Shown here: positions 28,495 to 37,069 of the stretch, piece after piece
How positions within the stretch are numbered: position 1 is the first letter of the stretch
Layout: the number at the start of each line of letters is the position of its first letter
From: Alphaproteobacteria bacterium
GTDB taxonomy: Bacteria; Pseudomonadota; Alphaproteobacteria; Rhizobiales; Rhizobiaceae
Direction: 5' to 3'
NCBI GenBank assembly: GCA_024742485.1
Contig: JANSYK010000003.1
Coordinates: 434,001-498,000, forward strand
Length of the DNA stretch: 64,000 bases
Program-made: the position numbers and the translations under genes
The notes under the pieces: generated by a model
The model's input: only the letters and a program-made list of their open reading frames with translations
What the model was told of the DNA's origin: nothing
Database searches by the model: none

Positions 28495-29406
28495 TTACGG
28501 TGTCAGGTTAAACGCGCTGTTGATCGACGGCGCTCCATCCGTCTCGACAAGTCCGCGACCTAGAAGATCTTCCATATGCGCGAGCAGTGACAGAGCTGCG
28601 GCGCGATGCAGGCGGGAATCCGTGTCGCGGTAGATGACCTTGACCATATCGGCGATATGGCGGTCACCTTTTCGCAGTCGGTCGAGTATGGCGGCTTCGC
28701 GCATTTTGCGGTGGGTTTTCAGGGCACGCACGAACTGCGGCGGCTCTTTTACGGGTCCGCCATGGCCCGGCAGGTAAATCCGGTCGTCCCGCAGCAGCAG
28801 CTTTTCCAGTGATGCCATATAATCCGACATGGCGCCGTCGGGTGGCGCAACAATCGATGTCGCCCAGGCCATCACGTGATCCGCCGAGAACAAAATGGCT
28901 TCTTTCTCCAGTGCGAAGGCCGCATGGTTGGCCGTATGGCCCGGTGTGTGAATCACGCGGAGTGCCCAGCCTTCGCCCTCGATGACAGCGCCATCTTCGG
29001 CTTCTATGTCCGGTCGGAAATCCATGTCGGAACTCTCGGCAAGCGGGTTCACTTCGCCGACATACAGATCGCGTGCGGCCCGATGCGGCCCTTCAGCCAC
29101 CGTGACCGCGCCGGTCTCTCTTGCCAGCCGCGTGGCAAGCGGGGAATGATCGATATGGGTATGGCTCACCAGAACATGAGTGACTTCGCGGCCCCGCAAA
29201 GCCTTTTTCAGAGCCAGATAGTGGCTTTCGATTGCCGGGCCTGGGTCAATGATGGCAACGGAGTTTTCGCCGACAATATAGGTGTTGGTGCCGTGAAAGG
29301 TCAGCGGCCCGTCATTCGTCGCCGTCAGGCGCTGAACACCGGCGGCAACATCGATTGCCTGGCCGTGATGCGGCTGAAAGTCTGTCTCGAAGCGGGGAGA
29401 AGTCAA
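28495..29406 (-). CDS. MBL-fold metallo-hydrolase
   Basis: 303 residues. The metal-binding motif is SHTHIDHSPL (HxHxDH), with further ligands in HTPGHTANHAAF, ILFSADHVMAW and LPGHGGPV. The C-terminal 70 residues have the winged-helix-like end found in LACTB2/GloB-type hydrolases. Reactions in this group range from thioester and phosphodiester hydrolysis to RNA cleavage; none can be chosen. Lies three bases downstream of kpsF on the same strand, so probably co-transcribed. Confidence 0.88.
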   Translation of the reverse strand: MTSPRFETDFQPHHGQAIDVAAGVQRLTATNDGPLTFHGTNTYIVGENSVAIIDPGPAIESHYLALKKALRGREVTHVLVSHTHIDHSPLATRLARETGAVTVAEGPHRAARDLYVGEVNPLAESSDMDFRPDIEAEDGAVIEGEGWALRVIHTPGHTANHAAFALEKEAILFSADHVMAWATSIVAPPDGAMSDYMASLEKLLLRDDRIYLPGHGGPVKEPPQFVRALKTHRKMREAAILDRLRKGDRHIADMVKVIYRDTDSRLHRAAALSLLAHMEDLLGRGLVETDGAPSINSAFNLTP

Positions 29407-29409
29407 TTC

Positions 29410-30384
29410 CTACGCCGCTCCGATACGCAACAGGTCGAGGACGTGAATAACCCCGACTGGGCGCCCGTCCTCCTCGACAACCAACGCACCGATCTTGTTG
29501 TCTTGAATAGTTTTCAAGGCCGAAGCCAGCAACATGTCCGGGCCGATCGTCTGTCCACCCACCGTCATGATATCGTCGACAATTGCCTTGTTGGTGTCGA
29601 TATGGGCATGGCGGCGCAAGTCACCATCGGAAACGACACCGCATATCTGCCCGTCTTCTTCAGTGATGATGGCCAAGCTGAAGGTTTTCTCGGACATTAC
29701 CTGAATGGCATCCATCAATGCCGAACCGCGCCGCACAAGGGGAAGCTCATCGCCGACATGCATGGCGTCACGAACAAGGGTCAGACTTGCTCCCAAGGTG
29801 CCGCCGGGATGAAAATGGCGAAAATCCCGTTCGGAAAACCCGCGTCGGACCAGCAATCCGATGGCAATGGTGTCGCAGACCATCAGTTGCATCAGGGAAG
29901 ATGTGGTCGGCGCAAGTCCGAGCGGACAGGCTTCGTCTGCCTGTTGCAATGCGACCACGTTGGTCGCCGAGCGCCCCAAGGTGCTCTCACGCTGTGATGT
30001 CAGGGCAATGAGCGGAATGTCCATGCGCCGTGCATGGTAGACGACGTCGGACAATTCCCTGGTCTCTCCGGACCAGGACAATGCCAGCACGCAGTCATCC
30101 GGCGTGATCATGCCAAGATCGCCATGGCTGGCTTCGGTGGCGTGTATGAACAGGGCAGGTGTTCCGGTGGAAGCAAAGGTTGCCGCGGCCTTGGCGCCGA
30201 TATGGGCACTTTTGCCGACGCCGGACAGGATGACGCGCCCGCGCTGGCCGGCGATGACCTCGATGGCTTCGAGCACGGCGTCACCGAGCGGGCCTTCCAG
30301 GTTGGACACGACGCTGTCAATTCCGTCCCGCGAGACTTTGGCGGCTTTGAGGATTTCAGCGCGAAGATTGACTTCCGGAGACAT
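29410..30384 (-). CDS. kpsF: Arabinose-5-phosphate isomerase (KpsF/KdsD)
   Basis: 324 residues. The N-terminal SIS domain (about 30-180) has GRVILSGVGKSAHIG and LALSWSGETRELSDV; two CBS domains follow (about 205-320), including VRRGSALMDAIQVMSEKTF and ICGVVSDGDLRRH. The enzyme converts ribulose-5-phosphate to arabinose-5-phosphate, the first step to Kdo for lipopolysaccharide. It follows kdsA, the next enzyme of that pathway, on the same strand. A small inverted-repeat element is inserted nine bases ahead of its ATG; AGGAAG, formed partly by the element's CTAG edge, now serves as ribosome-binding site. Confidence 0.93.
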   Translation of the reverse strand: MSPEVNLRAEILKAAKVSRDGIDSVVSNLEGPLGDAVLEAIEVIAGQRGRVILSGVGKSAHIGAKAAATFASTGTPALFIHATEASHGDLGMITPDDCVLALSWSGETRELSDVVYHARRMDIPLIALTSQRESTLGRSATNVVALQQADEACPLGLAPTTSSLMQLMVCDTIAIGLLVRRGFSERDFRHFHPGGTLGASLTLVRDAMHVGDELPLVRRGSALMDAIQVMSEKTFSLAIITEEDGQICGVVSDGDLRRHAHIDTNKAIVDDIMTVGGQTIGPDMLLASALKTIQDNKIGALVVEEDGRPVGVIHVLDLLRIGAA

Positions 30385-30393
30385 CTGGACTTC

Positions 30394-30427
30394 CTAGGCT
30401 GTAGTGACGATTTAACCTATGCGCCGG
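30394..30427 (+). repeat. Left terminal inverted repeat of the MITE-like element
   Basis: 34 bases starting CTAGGCTGTAGTGACG. The inverted copy is at 30632-30665; the sole difference is at position 29 (C here, T in the other copy). Confidence 0.85.
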
Positions 30428-30523
30428 CGTGGCACACGTCGTTCCTGGCAAGGCGCGAAATGCGCCGTCGTGTCGGCCACGTCAAGCATTTTGCAACGAT
30501 GTCCAGGGGCGACGTGTGCCACG
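30428..30523. repeat. Internal 14-bp inverted repeat inside the MITE-like element
   Basis: CGTGGCACACGTCG at 30428-30441 is perfectly inverted as CGACGTGTGCCACG at 30510-30523, with 68 bases between. The left copy starts right after the terminal repeat, so RNA from the element could fold into a long hairpin. Confidence 0.7.
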
Positions 30524-30631
30524 TCCAGAAGGGATTTGCCCGGATTGGACCAGGATCGGCCCCTTCGTCGTCGAATATGCACCAGCATGTCCTTCCTCCT
30601 CATAAACCGATCCTGAACAAATCCGAACAAA

Positions 30632-30665
30632 CCGGCACATAGGTTAAATCGTCACTACAGCCTAG
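30632..30665 (-). repeat. Right terminal inverted repeat of the MITE-like element
   Basis: Inverted copy of 30394-30427, 33 of 34 bases identical, ending in CTAG next to the kdsA stop region. Confidence 0.85.
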
Positions 30666-30671
30666 AGCATT

Positions 30672-31499
30672 TCAAGGTTTGGCAAGTGTATCAAAAGCCT
30701 TGAGACGTGCGAGCAAAGGCTTCATTTCGCCAAGCGGGATCATATTTGGCCCGTCGGACGGAGCGGCCTCCGGATTTTCGTGTGTCTCAATGAAAACAGA
30801 TGCGCAACCCACGGCGAGGGCGGCCCGCGCCAGCACCGGTGCGAATTCTCTCTGGCCGCCGGAGGATGCACCTCTGCCGCCCGGTTGTTGCACCGAGTGG
30901 GTTGCATCGAACACAATCGGATAACCGGTCTGTGCCATTTGCGGCAGGCCGCGGAAATCGGTGACAAGAGTATTGTAGCCGAAGGATGTGCCGCGCTCGC
31001 AAAGCAGGATGTTTCGATTTCCCGTGGAGGCGATCTTGTCGGCGACATGTGCCATGTCCCAGGGCGCCAGAAACTGACCCTTTTTTACATTGATCGCCCT
31101 GCCGGTTTCACCAGCCGCCAGCAGCAGGTCCGTCTGCCGGCACAGATAGGCAGGAATTTGCAGGATATCCACAGCTTTGGCGGCAATGTCCGCCTGTTGC
31201 CGTTCATGGATATCCGTGATGACCGGGCATCCAAACTTTTCGCGAATATCCGCCAGAATCTGCAGACCGTCATCAATGCCGATCCCGCGCTTGCCGCTGA
31301 CCGACGACCGGTTGGCCTTGTCAAAGGATGATTTGTAGACCAGCGCGATGTCGAGATCGCCGCATAGGGAAACGAGCTCTCCGGCGACACTCATGGCGTG
31401 ATCGCGGCTCTCCATTGCGCAGGGACCGGCGATCAGCACAAAGGGCAGATCGTTGGAAAATGCGACCGGGCCGACATTGACTGATACGTTTGGTGTCAT
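30672..31499 (-). CDS. kdsA: 3-deoxy-8-phosphooctulonate synthase
   Basis: 275 residues. Condenses arabinose-5-phosphate with phosphoenolpyruvate to Kdo-8-phosphate for lipopolysaccharide. Recognisable segments: FVLIAGPCAMESRDHA, YKSSFDKANRSS, VKKGQFLAPWDM, CERGTSFGYNTLVTDFRGL and DATHSVQQPGG. The ATG at 31499 (MTPNVSVNVGPV) follows GGAG by eight bases; an earlier in-frame ATG 33 bases upstream is less likely. Upstream of kpsF, its partner enzyme; the two are now separated by an inserted element. Confidence 0.95.
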   Translation of the reverse strand: MTPNVSVNVGPVAFSNDLPFVLIAGPCAMESRDHAMSVAGELVSLCGDLDIALVYKSSFDKANRSSVSGKRGIGIDDGLQILADIREKFGCPVITDIHERQQADIAAKAVDILQIPAYLCRQTDLLLAAGETGRAINVKKGQFLAPWDMAHVADKIASTGNRNILLCERGTSFGYNTLVTDFRGLPQMAQTGYPIVFDATHSVQQPGGRGASSGGQREFAPVLARAALAVGCASVFIETHENPEAAPSDGPNMIPLGEMKPLLARLKAFDTLAKP

Positions 31500-31618
31500 A
31501 CCGATGCTCCATCCCTTTGCCCGAACCCGCACGAACCTTTGCGGACCCTGCAGTGCCGTATTGCATTATCGTCACGAGTTCAACCGCCGGGCGACAAGCC
31601 GGGCAGACCCTGTGCGCG

Positions 31619-32740
31619 TCAGTCTTCAACCATCGTGATGTGTTTGCCAATCTGTTCGCCAATGACGAGCGAAGCCGTCAGGCCCGGCGATTCGATTCCG
31701 AATAGCTGATATAGCCCGGCAATACCGTGATCGGCGGGTGACTGAAGGACGAAATCTCCCGGAGGCGCTCCCGAACCCACCAGCTTTGGCCGAATCCCGC
31801 TATAGGTCGGTGTCAGTGCATTGTCCGGCATGCCGGGCCAGTACGAACGGATGGCCACTTCAAATTCCTGCACCCTGTCGGTCGATACGCTGTAGTCCAG
31901 GGTTTCGCCATCCAGCCATTCGACATCCGGGCCAAATCGTGCCTGTCCGGCCAGATCCCGTGTGAAATGGATTCCCAGGCCGCTTTCACTCGGCATGGGA
32001 TAGACAAGTCGCTTAAAGGGTGTCGGACAGCCGCTCAGTGAGTAGTAGTTGCCCTTGGCAAGGCGATGCGGCGGAATAGCCTCGGACGGTATGCCGACAA
32101 CCGACCGGGCAATGTTCCAGGCGCCATGCCCCGCAGCATTGACCAGCACGGAACAGGAGATCTCAAGCTGCTCGGAGCCGTCGATCGTCAGAATGAGATG
32201 ATCCTGCTCGGGGCGTACGGAACGCAGCCGGCTGGCGAAGGCGATCATTGCGCCATGGTCTTCAGCCTCGCCCTGATATGAGAGCATCAGGCTGTGACTG
32301 TCGACAATTCCGGTCGATGGCGACCGCAATGCGCCGACGCAGTGGAGCTGTGGCTCAAGTGCCATGGCATCAGCGGCAGTGAGCACTTCAATATCGGTCA
32401 CGCCGTTGGCCTCGGCCTGAGCGCGAAGCGCGGCCAGACGGGGCATGTCTGCGTCCCTCGTGGCGACGATCAGTTTCCCGGTTCGTTCATGGGCGATATT
32501 GCGCTCCGCGCAATAGGCGTAGAGAGCGTTACGGCCCTCAACACACCATTGGGCCTTGAGCGAGTGGGTCGGATAATAGATGCCGGCGTGGATGACTTCG
32601 GAGTTTCTGGAGCTGGTATGCGACCCGATGATCTCTTCAGCTTCGAGCACCACAACATCGCGCCCGGCATGTGCAAGTGATCGTGCCGCGGCCAGCCCTA
32701 TAATGCCAGCGCCGGCGACGACGCAATCGACATGATCCAT
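31619..32740 (-). CDS. FAD-dependent oxidoreductase, L-2-hydroxyglutarate oxidase (LhgO)-like
   Basis: 373 residues from ATG 32740. DAO-type FAD fold: VDCVVAGAGIIGLAAARSL, then VVVLEAEEIIGSHTSSRNSE and IHAGIYYPTHSLKAQWCVEG, which match LhgO-type enzymes; C-terminal NLFGIESPG-like segment (LFGIESPGLTASLVIGEQIG). Such enzymes oxidise 2-hydroxy acids or N-methyl amino acids. It lies 206 bases downstream of a DmdA-like gene on the same strand, which invites a link to C1 metabolism, but this is positional only. Confidence 0.85.
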   Translation of the reverse strand: MDHVDCVVAGAGIIGLAAARSLAHAGRDVVVLEAEEIIGSHTSSRNSEVIHAGIYYPTHSLKAQWCVEGRNALYAYCAERNIAHERTGKLIVATRDADMPRLAALRAQAEANGVTDIEVLTAADAMALEPQLHCVGALRSPSTGIVDSHSLMLSYQGEAEDHGAMIAFASRLRSVRPEQDHLILTIDGSEQLEISCSVLVNAAGHGAWNIARSVVGIPSEAIPPHRLAKGNYYSLSGCPTPFKRLVYPMPSESGLGIHFTRDLAGQARFGPDVEWLDGETLDYSVSTDRVQEFEVAIRSYWPGMPDNALTPTYSGIRPKLVGSGAPPGDFVLQSPADHGIAGLYQLFGIESPGLTASLVIGEQIGKHITMVED

Positions 32741-32946
32741 TGTTTTGAAGGCCTCACTGTTGTTTGCAGGCGTGCCAAATGACCCGGCGCAAACCTTGTA
32801 TCTCACCCGGCCGAATGGACCAACCGTTCAGCGGGACAAGAAAGGGTCAAGGTTCCCGGGAATGTGAATCCAAATATCAGCCTGATCCGGCAGCGTGTTG
32901 AAATGACTCTCGATTTCCCCCTCGCCACAGCTCCGGCAATGGGACC

Positions 32947-34050
32947 TTAGACAAAAGGCAGCCTGGTCAATCTGCCGCTGACGGAAGTGCCGGCCATGTC
33001 AACCGTGACCGTGTCGCCGGGCTTCGCGTCCACCGAGATCAGCGCAAATCCGATATTGGCTTTCAGGCGATACGACCAGATGCAATTGGTCATATGGCCC
33101 GATCTTGTCCCATCCTGCCAAATGCTCATCCAGTCTGAGTCCGGCTGATGCGGGACGTCTCCGTCCAGAATCACGCCCAGCTGGTGCCGCTTGATACCTT
33201 TCGAAACGATGCTTCTCAGCGCCTGTATCCCCACCACTTCATCGGGTGCGTCCAGGTCGACATATTTTTCCATGCGGATTTCAAACGGGTTTGTTTCGTC
33301 ATCCGTGTCGCCGCCAAAGGACAGCAATCCGCTTTCAACCCGCTCACAGGCATTGGGGTTGCCGGGGCCGATGCCATGGGGCTGGCCGGCTTCTCGGATG
33401 ATATTCCACAAATCCGTGCCGCGTGTACCATCCATCAGATAGATTTCGAAACCGCCCTGTTTGGACCAGCCGGATCGGGCGACAGCGACCGGAATGCCGT
33501 CGACTTCGCTTGGCTGAAACCAGAAATATTTCAGGTCACGAACCCAGTCTCCGAATACCGAGGCAACAACATCATCGCTTTTTGGACCCTGCACCGCCAG
33601 AGGGGACACGTCCGGTTCGCTGATCTGTACATCGAGCCCGCGCTCGGCCGCAATCGCCCGCGCCCAAAGGAGAACGTCCGAATCGGCGATCGACAACCAG
33701 TATTGCTGATCCGACAGTTTGAGCAGGATTGGGTCATTGATGATGGTTCCGGCATGGTTGCACAGCGCGATGTATTTGCCTTGCCCGATGGCGCAATTCG
33801 ACAGATCGCGCGGGCACAGGATTTGAACCAGGTCAGCCGCGTCACGGCCCTTCAGTTCAACCTGCCGCTCGATCGCGACGTCCCAAAGGGAAACCGCCTC
33901 GATCAAACGCCAGTATTCCTTCTCCGGATCGCCATAGCCAGTCGGCATCAGCATGCGATTATAGGGTGTGAAGCTGGTAACACCCTCCGCAAGGGTTGCG
34001 CGATAAAAGGGAGATTTGCGAATGCGGGCGGTGGGAGTGAATGAGTGCAT
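32947..34050 (-). CDS. GcvT-family tetrahydrofolate-dependent protein, dimethylsulfoniopropionate demethylase (DmdA)-like
   Basis: 367 residues. By recall of DmdA sequences from marine bacteria, similarity runs the full length: SPFYRATLAEGV at the start, LWDVAIERQVELKGRDAADL, NDPILLKLSDQQYWLSIADS, LAVQGPKSDDVVASVFGDW, VARSGWSKQGGFEIYL and ERVESGLLSFGGD. DmdA transfers a methyl group from DMSP to tetrahydrofolate, giving methylmercaptopropionate. GcvT-like paralogues with other N- or S-methyl substrates exist, so the substrate is unproven; no dmdBCD genes are in the window. Divergent from a GcvA-type LysR gene with an inverted repeat between. Confidence 0.72.
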   Translation of the reverse strand: MHSFTPTARIRKSPFYRATLAEGVTSFTPYNRMLMPTGYGDPEKEYWRLIEAVSLWDVAIERQVELKGRDAADLVQILCPRDLSNCAIGQGKYIALCNHAGTIINDPILLKLSDQQYWLSIADSDVLLWARAIAAERGLDVQISEPDVSPLAVQGPKSDDVVASVFGDWVRDLKYFWFQPSEVDGIPVAVARSGWSKQGGFEIYLMDGTRGTDLWNIIREAGQPHGIGPGNPNACERVESGLLSFGGDTDDETNPFEIRMEKYVDLDAPDEVVGIQALRSIVSKGIKRHQLGVILDGDVPHQPDSDWMSIWQDGTRSGHMTNCIWSYRLKANIGFALISVDAKPGDTVTVDMAGTSVSGRLTRLPFV

Positions 34051-34114
34051 GGCGTATCCCGAACGTCACATGGCAGCGTGCAGACGCGAAGAGTGTCGGA
34101 TATCTGTTGGTTGG

Positions 34115-34128
34115 ACGTCAAATGACGT
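34115..34128. promoter_or_regulatory. ACGTCA-AA-TGACGT inverted repeat, likely LysR operator
   Basis: Perfect six-base inverted repeat with a two-base spacer, midway between the DmdA-like gene (34050, leftward) and the LysR gene (34170, rightward). Placement and symmetry fit a site for the adjacent LysR regulator. Confidence 0.5.
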
Positions 34129-34169
34129 ATGATGCGTACATGACCAAATAAAAGTTATGAGTGAATGCC

Positions 34170-35072
34170 ATGAGGCGAAACCTGCCGCCCCTGAACTGGC
34201 TGCGAACATTCGAGGCATCGGCGCGACATTTGAGCTTTACGCGCGCCGCGTCCGAACTGAATCTGACACAGGCGGCTGTTTCAAAACAGATCAAACTGCT
34301 GGAGCAGCAGCTTGGCGAGCCCTTGTTCCAGCGCAAGGCGCGCAGTCTTGTTCTGACCCGGGTAGGAACGGCTTACCTGCCAAAGGTCAAAGATGCGATC
34401 GAGATGCTCGCGGAGGGGACTTACGAGGTATTTGGCGACCGCCGCTCCGATGTCCTGACGGTCCGTGTGACAATCGGCTTTTCGGTGAGCTGGCTTGCGC
34501 CGCGATTGGCCGATTACTATCGGAAGAATCCGAACCGTCCGCTTCGTATCGTCAGCAGCGTCTGGAACGACTCATTCAACCGGGAGCGCTTCGATCTCGA
34601 TATCCGCTACGGCAATGGCGACTGGCCCGGCTTTCGGGCGGATCGTTTGACATGGGACACGTTGACACCCTTGTGCAGCCGGGAGGTGCTGCACGGGGAC
34701 GCGCCGCTTCGCACGCCCGAAGATTTGCGGCATCATGATCTTCTGCATGTCATGGGTTTCGATGATGGATGGTCTGTTTGGCTCAAGGCAGCCGGTATTC
34801 CGGACTTCCACGTCGGTCCGGGCCTGCAATTCGATTCGTCTCTTATCGCCTTTGAAGTGGCGGCAAAGGGGCTTGGTGTTGCGCTTGGACGTTCATCGAC
34901 CAGTGAATCGGAGCGCATGTCGGGGCGTCTCGTCGCTCCCTTCGATCTGGAAGTCCCGATCGATGAAGCTTTTTATCTGATCTCACCCGCCGATGTGGTG
35001 CCGCATCCGCATGCTGATCATTTTCGCGAATGGCTGCTCGAGGAGGTCATGATTGGACATCATTCGCCCTGA
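34170..35072 (+). CDS. LysR-family regulator, GcvA type
   Basis: 300 residues. Begins RRNLPPLNWLRTFEASARHL, the GcvA-type start, with helix-turn-helix ELNLTQAAVSKQIKLLEQQL and LFQRKARSLVLT; effector domain from about residue 93. An in-frame GTG nine bases upstream (34161) is an alternative start; neither has a strong ribosome-binding site. GcvA controls glycine cleavage (one-carbon) genes in E. coli, and its divergent neighbour here is a GcvT-family protein, so local control is likely. The ligand is unknown. Confidence 0.9.
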   Translation: MRRNLPPLNWLRTFEASARHLSFTRAASELNLTQAAVSKQIKLLEQQLGEPLFQRKARSLVLTRVGTAYLPKVKDAIEMLAEGTYEVFGDRRSDVLTVRVTIGFSVSWLAPRLADYYRKNPNRPLRIVSSVWNDSFNRERFDLDIRYGNGDWPGFRADRLTWDTLTPLCSREVLHGDAPLRTPEDLRHHDLLHVMGFDDGWSVWLKAAGIPDFHVGPGLQFDSSLIAFEVAAKGLGVALGRSSTSESERMSGRLVAPFDLEVPIDEAFYLISPADVVPHPHADHFREWLLEEVMIGHHSP

Positions 35073-35105
35073 TAAGCAAATTGAAGTACCAGTCAGAACA
35101 CGAAG

Positions 35106-35148
35106 AGGCCCGCAGGCAACCCGACTGTATCGGGCCGCGTGCGGGCCT
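35106..35148. terminator. Nested hairpin between convergent genes
   Basis: AGGCCCGCA (35106-35114) pairs with TGCGGGCCT (35140-35148), and within the loop CCCGA pairs with TCGGG. It lies between the convergent LysR and peptide-binding-protein genes, so may terminate both. T runs are poor. Confidence 0.4.
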
Positions 35149-35197
35149 TGTAGATCCCCGGCTTACCTGCAAGAGGCGAGCCGGTTACGGGCTGTAA

Positions 35198-36772
35198 TCA
35201 GCCAAACCACCAGCGCTCGGGTGCACGGAAACCGTCAAGGGTCCAGTTCGCACCGACGACATCCGGCGTTTTGACCTTGTCAGAATGCGCCATCACATAG
35301 CTGGCGAACATCGGAATGATGACACCGCCTTCTGTGCGCACGATGTCCTGCATCTCGCGATACATTTCACGGCGTTTGTCGCTATCGAGTTCAGACCGCG
35401 CTTCAAGAAGCAGCTTGTTGAACCGCTCATGCTCCCAGAAGGAATCATTCCAGGCTGCGCCTGAAGCATAGGCAGTTGTAAACATCCAGTCCTCGGTCGG
35501 GCGGCCGCCCCAGTAGACGGCGGAGAACGGCTTTTTCATCCAGACATCGGACCAGTATCCGTCATTTGGCTCACGCACGACCTTGAGATTGACACCACCA
35601 GCGGCTGCTTTCTCGGAAAACAGCAGAGCTGCATCGACAGCGCCGCCAAAGGCAGCATCGGCGGCCGAAAGCGAAACATCGACACTGTCGAGGCCAGCCT
35701 GTTTGAGGAAGTATTTGGACTTGTCGGGATCGTAGCTGTTTTGCTCCAGATCCGCATGATACTGGTTTGAACGGCCTATCGGATGGTCGTTACCAATTTC
35801 GCCGTAACCAAACAGAATCTTGTCGACCATCTCCTGCCGGTCGATACCATGCTTCAGCGCCATCCTGACATTGTTGTCGTTGAACGGTGCCGCCCGTGTA
35901 TCCATGGCGAAAGTGTAGTGCTGCGTACCGGAAGGTGCCAATACCTTGACACCTGGAAGCCGGTCAAAAAGGTGCACCGTCTTGAGGTCGACCTGGTCGA
36001 TCACATCGACGTCACCGGTTCTCAGGGCACTCTGACGGGCAGCCGGGTCGAGAATTGTCAGCAGGTCAATGCCGTCAAAGTGTGCCCGACCGCTCTTCCA
36101 GTAATTCGGATTGCGGGTCATGGATGCCTGGACACCTGGCTCATAGGCCGAGACCTTGTAGGCGCCGGCGCCGTCTTCGCTCGTCGGATCGATTTTTCCG
36201 TCCTTCGAAGGCATGATCGGGATGTGATAGTCCGAGGCGATGAACGGGAAGTCCGCATTGCCGTCCGCCAGCGAGATCACGACATAATCACCGTCGACCT
36301 TGATATCCTGAATCGGTTCGACAAACGGCTTGACCGCCGACTTGCTGTCTTCGCCGCGGTGATAGTTGAACGAGGCGACAACGTCTTCGCCTGTCAGGGT
36401 CTTGCCGCTGTGAAACTCGACACCGGGTCTGATTTTGAATGTCCAAACCTTGGCGTCCGGTGAAGCTTCCCAGCTTTCCGCAATTTCGCCAACCAGCGAA
36501 CCGTCAGCGGCAACTTCAGTCAGATTGCCATGACGTGCCGTTGCAAATGTCTGTACGAAAGCGTGTGTCCAAAGTGCCGGATCGTAATTGTCGGAGGTGT
36601 TGCCGTGGGCCATGCCGACGCGCAGCGTTCCGCCCTTTTTGGGTTCTGCTGCCGCACCGCTCGCACCGAGCGGGCTGACCAGGGCCGCCGTGCCGAGTGC
36701 AGTGGCGCCCTGCAAAAGTCCACGCCGTGTTACCGGTGGTGTTTTGGTTTTCTTCGGTTCTGATGTTCTCAT
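35198..36772 (-). CDS. Peptide-type ABC transporter substrate-binding protein (SBP_bac_5), no transporter genes adjacent
   Basis: 524 residues. A twin-arginine motif (TRRGLLQGATALGTAAL) precedes a cleavage region near GAAAEPK, predicting Tat export. Family 5 features: GGTLRVGMAHGNTSDNYDP, IRPGVEFHSGKTLTGEDVV, GAYKVSAYEPG and the C-terminal NWTLDGFRAPERWW. No permease or ATPase genes are next to it, so it may use another importer such as that at 16-18.5 kb. Its upstream neighbour is the TRAP receptor gene, divergently transcribed. Confidence 0.88.
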   Translation of the reverse strand: MRTSEPKKTKTPPVTRRGLLQGATALGTAALVSPLGASGAAAEPKKGGTLRVGMAHGNTSDNYDPALWTHAFVQTFATARHGNLTEVAADGSLVGEIAESWEASPDAKVWTFKIRPGVEFHSGKTLTGEDVVASFNYHRGEDSKSAVKPFVEPIQDIKVDGDYVVISLADGNADFPFIASDYHIPIMPSKDGKIDPTSEDGAGAYKVSAYEPGVQASMTRNPNYWKSGRAHFDGIDLLTILDPAARQSALRTGDVDVIDQVDLKTVHLFDRLPGVKVLAPSGTQHYTFAMDTRAAPFNDNNVRMALKHGIDRQEMVDKILFGYGEIGNDHPIGRSNQYHADLEQNSYDPDKSKYFLKQAGLDSVDVSLSAADAAFGGAVDAALLFSEKAAAGGVNLKVVREPNDGYWSDVWMKKPFSAVYWGGRPTEDWMFTTAYASGAAWNDSFWEHERFNKLLLEARSELDSDKRREMYREMQDIVRTEGGVIIPMFASYVMAHSDKVKTPDVVGANWTLDGFRAPERWWFG

Positions 36773-36937
36773 CGATGATCTCCCTGTATAAATCGATTTC
36801 TTGCTATTGAATCTGTTTCAACATTGCAGAGTTGGTCTCAACGTCCTCGATGCGGCATGTCACATATGTGGCGCAGCTCTGACTGCAAACGCACCAAATC
36901 CAGGCGCATTAAAGTGCAAAGCAGACGCCAAAACAAA

Positions 36938-36947
36938 CACGATCGTG
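36938..36947. promoter_or_regulatory. CACGATCGTG palindrome
   Basis: Perfect 10-base palindrome flanked by AAAC-rich and GTTTT-rich arms that extend the symmetry imperfectly (11 of 15 per half). Lies about 170 bases upstream of the leftward peptide-binding-protein gene. Regulator unknown. Confidence 0.3.
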
Positions 36948-37069
36948 CGTTTTGTCGGGGTCGCGTGACCGAAACTCCTCCATTCCCGGATTAGAGAATT
37001 GTGACGTGTGGCGGTCAAACAACGTATTTTGGCTCTATGACCCCATTATTGTTATGGATGGTGGATCGT

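Larger units (their letters stand above)
30394..30665. mobile_element. 272-bp MITE-like element with 34-bp terminal inverted repeats
   Basis: The two ends are inverted copies of the same 34 bases with one mismatch (33 of 34). The outermost CTAG at both edges may be a 4-bp target duplication. There is no credible transposase inside. It lies six bases after the kdsA stop codon and nine bases before the kpsF start, so it seems to have split a gap of about 19 bases in an existing operon. The interior also holds a 14-bp inverted repeat. The size, long perfect ends and lack of coding capacity fit a non-autonomous element moved by a transposase encoded elsewhere. The IS family was not identified. 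Confidence 0.8.

Noticed and set aside
28876-29997. 373-codon frame opposite the MBL and kpsF genes
   Set aside because: It spans two convincing minus-strand genes and shows no domain.
30412-30630. Open frames inside the MITE-like element that might be a transposase remnant
   Set aside because: Only about 65-72 codons, Arg-rich, no DDE or helix-turn-helix pattern visible.
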